Source: Bacillota bacterium (GTDB lineage Bacteria; Bacillota; Clostridia; Lachnospirales; Bianqueaceae). Taken from it: 14,233 nucleotides of DNA. Position 1 is the stretch's first letter. Each line of letters begins with the position of its first letter. Both the position numbers and the translations under genes were made by a program. The notes under the pieces are model-generated. The model saw nothing but the letters and a program-made list of their open reading frames with translations, had not been told where the DNA came from and did no database searches. The DNA lies in NCBI GenBank assembly GCA_017467985.1, contig JAFUJY010000295.1:1-14233 (forward strand), read 5' to 3'. Below are positions 13,095 through 14,233 of the stretch, piece after piece.

Positions 13095-14233
13095 ATGGAG
13101 CAGACAACGATTCGGTCACTGTTGGATTTTCAGTATGTAAGTAACCCACGGTTTTCTCCTGATGGAAAAACGGCGGCTTTTGTGGTACAGCATCCCCTGG
13201 AAGAGGAGAATAAATATAAGGGCGACCTGTACCTGCTGGATGTGGAAAGCAAAAGCGTGAAACAGCTGACCACCCATGGGGACGCATATGGTTATGTTTG
13301 GACAAGTAAAGGGACACTTCTTTTTAGCAGTATGCGTGCAGAGGCAGACCGCAAAAAGGCAGAAGAGGAGCCCTTGAGCGTATTTTATGAAATCAATCCC
13401 CGAGGGGGAGAGGCCCAGCGAGCCTTTGAAGTGCCGGTAAAAGGTGCGTCCTTAATCCTGATGAATGACGAGACCTATGTGGTCAGTGGCGTGAAGGAAA
13501 ATCAGGAAAAGGGCAAGGATGATGCCTGGGAAGTGCTGGAGGAGAGTCCGTTTTGGTTCAATGGTCGGGGATTTACCGCCGGAAAGCGGGGCTGTCTTGG
13601 TATTTATGACCGGGCTCATAAGGAGTACAAAGAAATCACCCAGCCCTGGTTTGATGCATCGGTGTGTGATGTGCAGGAAGGAAAGATTTTGTACCGCGGC
13701 GCCCTGTGGGAAGGGGGCATGAAGTATACATACGGTGGTTTGTATTTGTATGATATGGCGGCGGATACCCATGAGTGCCTGATTGCACCGGAAAGCCGCA
13801 GCTTTGGCCAGGCCTGGTTCTGGCAGAATGGGCAGATTCTTCTGGCCACCACCGACCAGTCCCGATATGGCCGCATGGAGTACAATCAGTTTTATCTGCT
13901 GGATCCCGTTGCTAAGGAACTGAGCTTGCTGGCGGATTACGAATACAGTATTGGTTATGGTACGGTGGGGTCCGACGCCAAGATGGGCGGTGGCCAAGGC
14001 AGCCTGGTAAGGGAGGATGGTTTGTACTTCCTGAGCAATATTGAGGAGCATACCTTTCTGAAGCATCTGGCACTAGATGGCACCATTACCGATGTTTATA
14101 ATAAATGTAAAGCGCAGCTTTTGTGTCCGAAAGAGCGTTTTGTGAATTATGTAAAAGAAATTTATGCACCATTTTCAGATGAGGAAATAGCGGCAAAGAT
14201 GGTCGAAATTCTTAAATCTGATAATGTGAATGC
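13095..14233 (+). CDS. S9-family (acylaminoacyl-peptidase-like) serine peptidase, N-terminal part, runs off the window
   Basis: An open frame of 379 codons with no stop before the window end. AGGAGG at 13083-13088 sits 6 bases before the ATG. Residues 1-330 look like the beta-propeller of S9 peptidases: LLDFQYVSNPRFSPDGK near the start, LYLLDVESKSVKQLT (about 45-60), and repeated strands such as GCLGIYDRAHKEY and GGLYLYDMAADTHE. No signal peptide is seen, so it should be cytoplasmic and cut short peptides. The catalytic alpha/beta-hydrolase domain would lie beyond the right edge. The final ~48 codons (from about 14090) differ sharply in composition and no longer look like this family; see the findings. 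No promoter compatible with the Shine-Dalgarno is visible after the terminator at 13050-13077. Confidence 0.8.
   Translation, partial: MEQTTIRSLLDFQYVSNPRFSPDGKTAAFVVQHPLEEENKYKGDLYLLDVESKSVKQLTTHGDAYGYVWTSKGTLLFSSMRAEADRKKAEEEPLSVFYEINPRGGEAQRAFEVPVKGASLILMNDETYVVSGVKENQEKGKDDAWEVLEESPFWFNGRGFTAGKRGCLGIYDRAHKEYKEITQPWFDASVCDVQEGKILYRGALWEGGMKYTYGGLYLYDMAADTHECLIAPESRSFGQAWFWQNGQILLATTDQSRYGRMEYNQFYLLDPVAKELSLLADYEYSIGYGTVGSDAKMGGGQGSLVREDGLYFLSNIEEHTFLKHLALDGTITDVYNKCKAQLLCPKERFVNYVKEIYAPFSDEEIAAKMVEILKSDNVN
14091..14233 (+). other. Compositionally foreign right end, possible chimeric join
   Basis: By hand count, 14091-14233 holds 48 G/C in 143 bases (about 34%), against 75 in 140 (about 54%) for 13951-14090. 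Codon choice turns to AAA, GAA, AAT, TAT, ATT and TTT. The frame stays open and encodes a segment with CPKERFVNYVKEIYAPF, which does not look like an S9 propeller. It looks more like an unrelated enzyme fragment. I have a loose memory of similar strings near the C-terminus of Bacteroidota PurF-like amidophosphoribosyltransferases, which I cannot verify. Confidence 0.5.

Overview
The window looks like a chromosomal piece from a Gram-positive Bacillota, most probably a gut-type Clostridia with roughly 50% GC. The evidence is the gene order tmk-darA-holB-ricT-trmN6-(x)-rsmI, which is the Bacillota yaa/yab neighbourhood; strong AGGAGG-type ribosome binding sites; secreted lysozymes with peptidoglycan-binding repeats; and a lipobox-bearing peptidylprolyl isomerase. 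The family within Clostridia cannot be fixed from sequence reading alone. All convincing genes are on the + strand.

Left part (1-4505): three tandem 31-bp repeats at the very edge are followed by an AT-rich stretch and a good promoter (194-222). Next come two paralogous secreted GH25 muramidases (257-2413 and 2487-4505), separated by a strong intrinsic terminator. Each has a signal peptide, two short cell-wall-binding (CW) repeats, the GH25 catalytic domain, and four or three PG_binding_1 domains joined by Pro/Glu/Ser linkers. They are probably autolysins or cell-wall remodelling enzymes.

Central part (4562-13077): a near-consensus promoter (TTGAAA, 17 bp, extended TGA-TATAAT) starts a tightly packed set of eleven genes. 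In order: thymidylate kinase (tmk), the cyclic-di-AMP receptor DarA, DNA polymerase III delta' (holB), the RNase Y-partner RicT, a TrmN6-like tRNA methyltransferase, a DUF362/2x[4Fe-4S] ferredoxin protein, RsmI, an unrecognised 119-aa helical protein, a HIT-family hydrolase, an orphan (non-dcw) MurG, and a lipoprotein cyclophilin. Five junctions overlap or sit within a few bases (TGATG, an 11-bp overlap, TAATG twice), which suggests translational coupling. A GTAA-loop terminator closes the group after the cyclophilin.

Right part (13095-14233): the start of an S9-family (acylaminoacyl-peptidase-like) peptidase runs off the window. Its last ~143 bases drop from about 54% to about 34% GC and stop resembling the propeller, so the right edge may be a chimeric assembly join rather than real gene sequence.

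Functionally the window links nucleotide supply and replication (tmk, holB), RNA processing and modification (ricT, trmN6, rsmI), second-messenger sensing (darA) and the cell envelope (two GH25 enzymes, murG, extracytoplasmic PPIase). I did not find a clearly new defence or mobile system. The least explained items are the edge repeats, the 119-aa protein, the ferredoxin inserted in the yab cluster, and the composition break at the right end.
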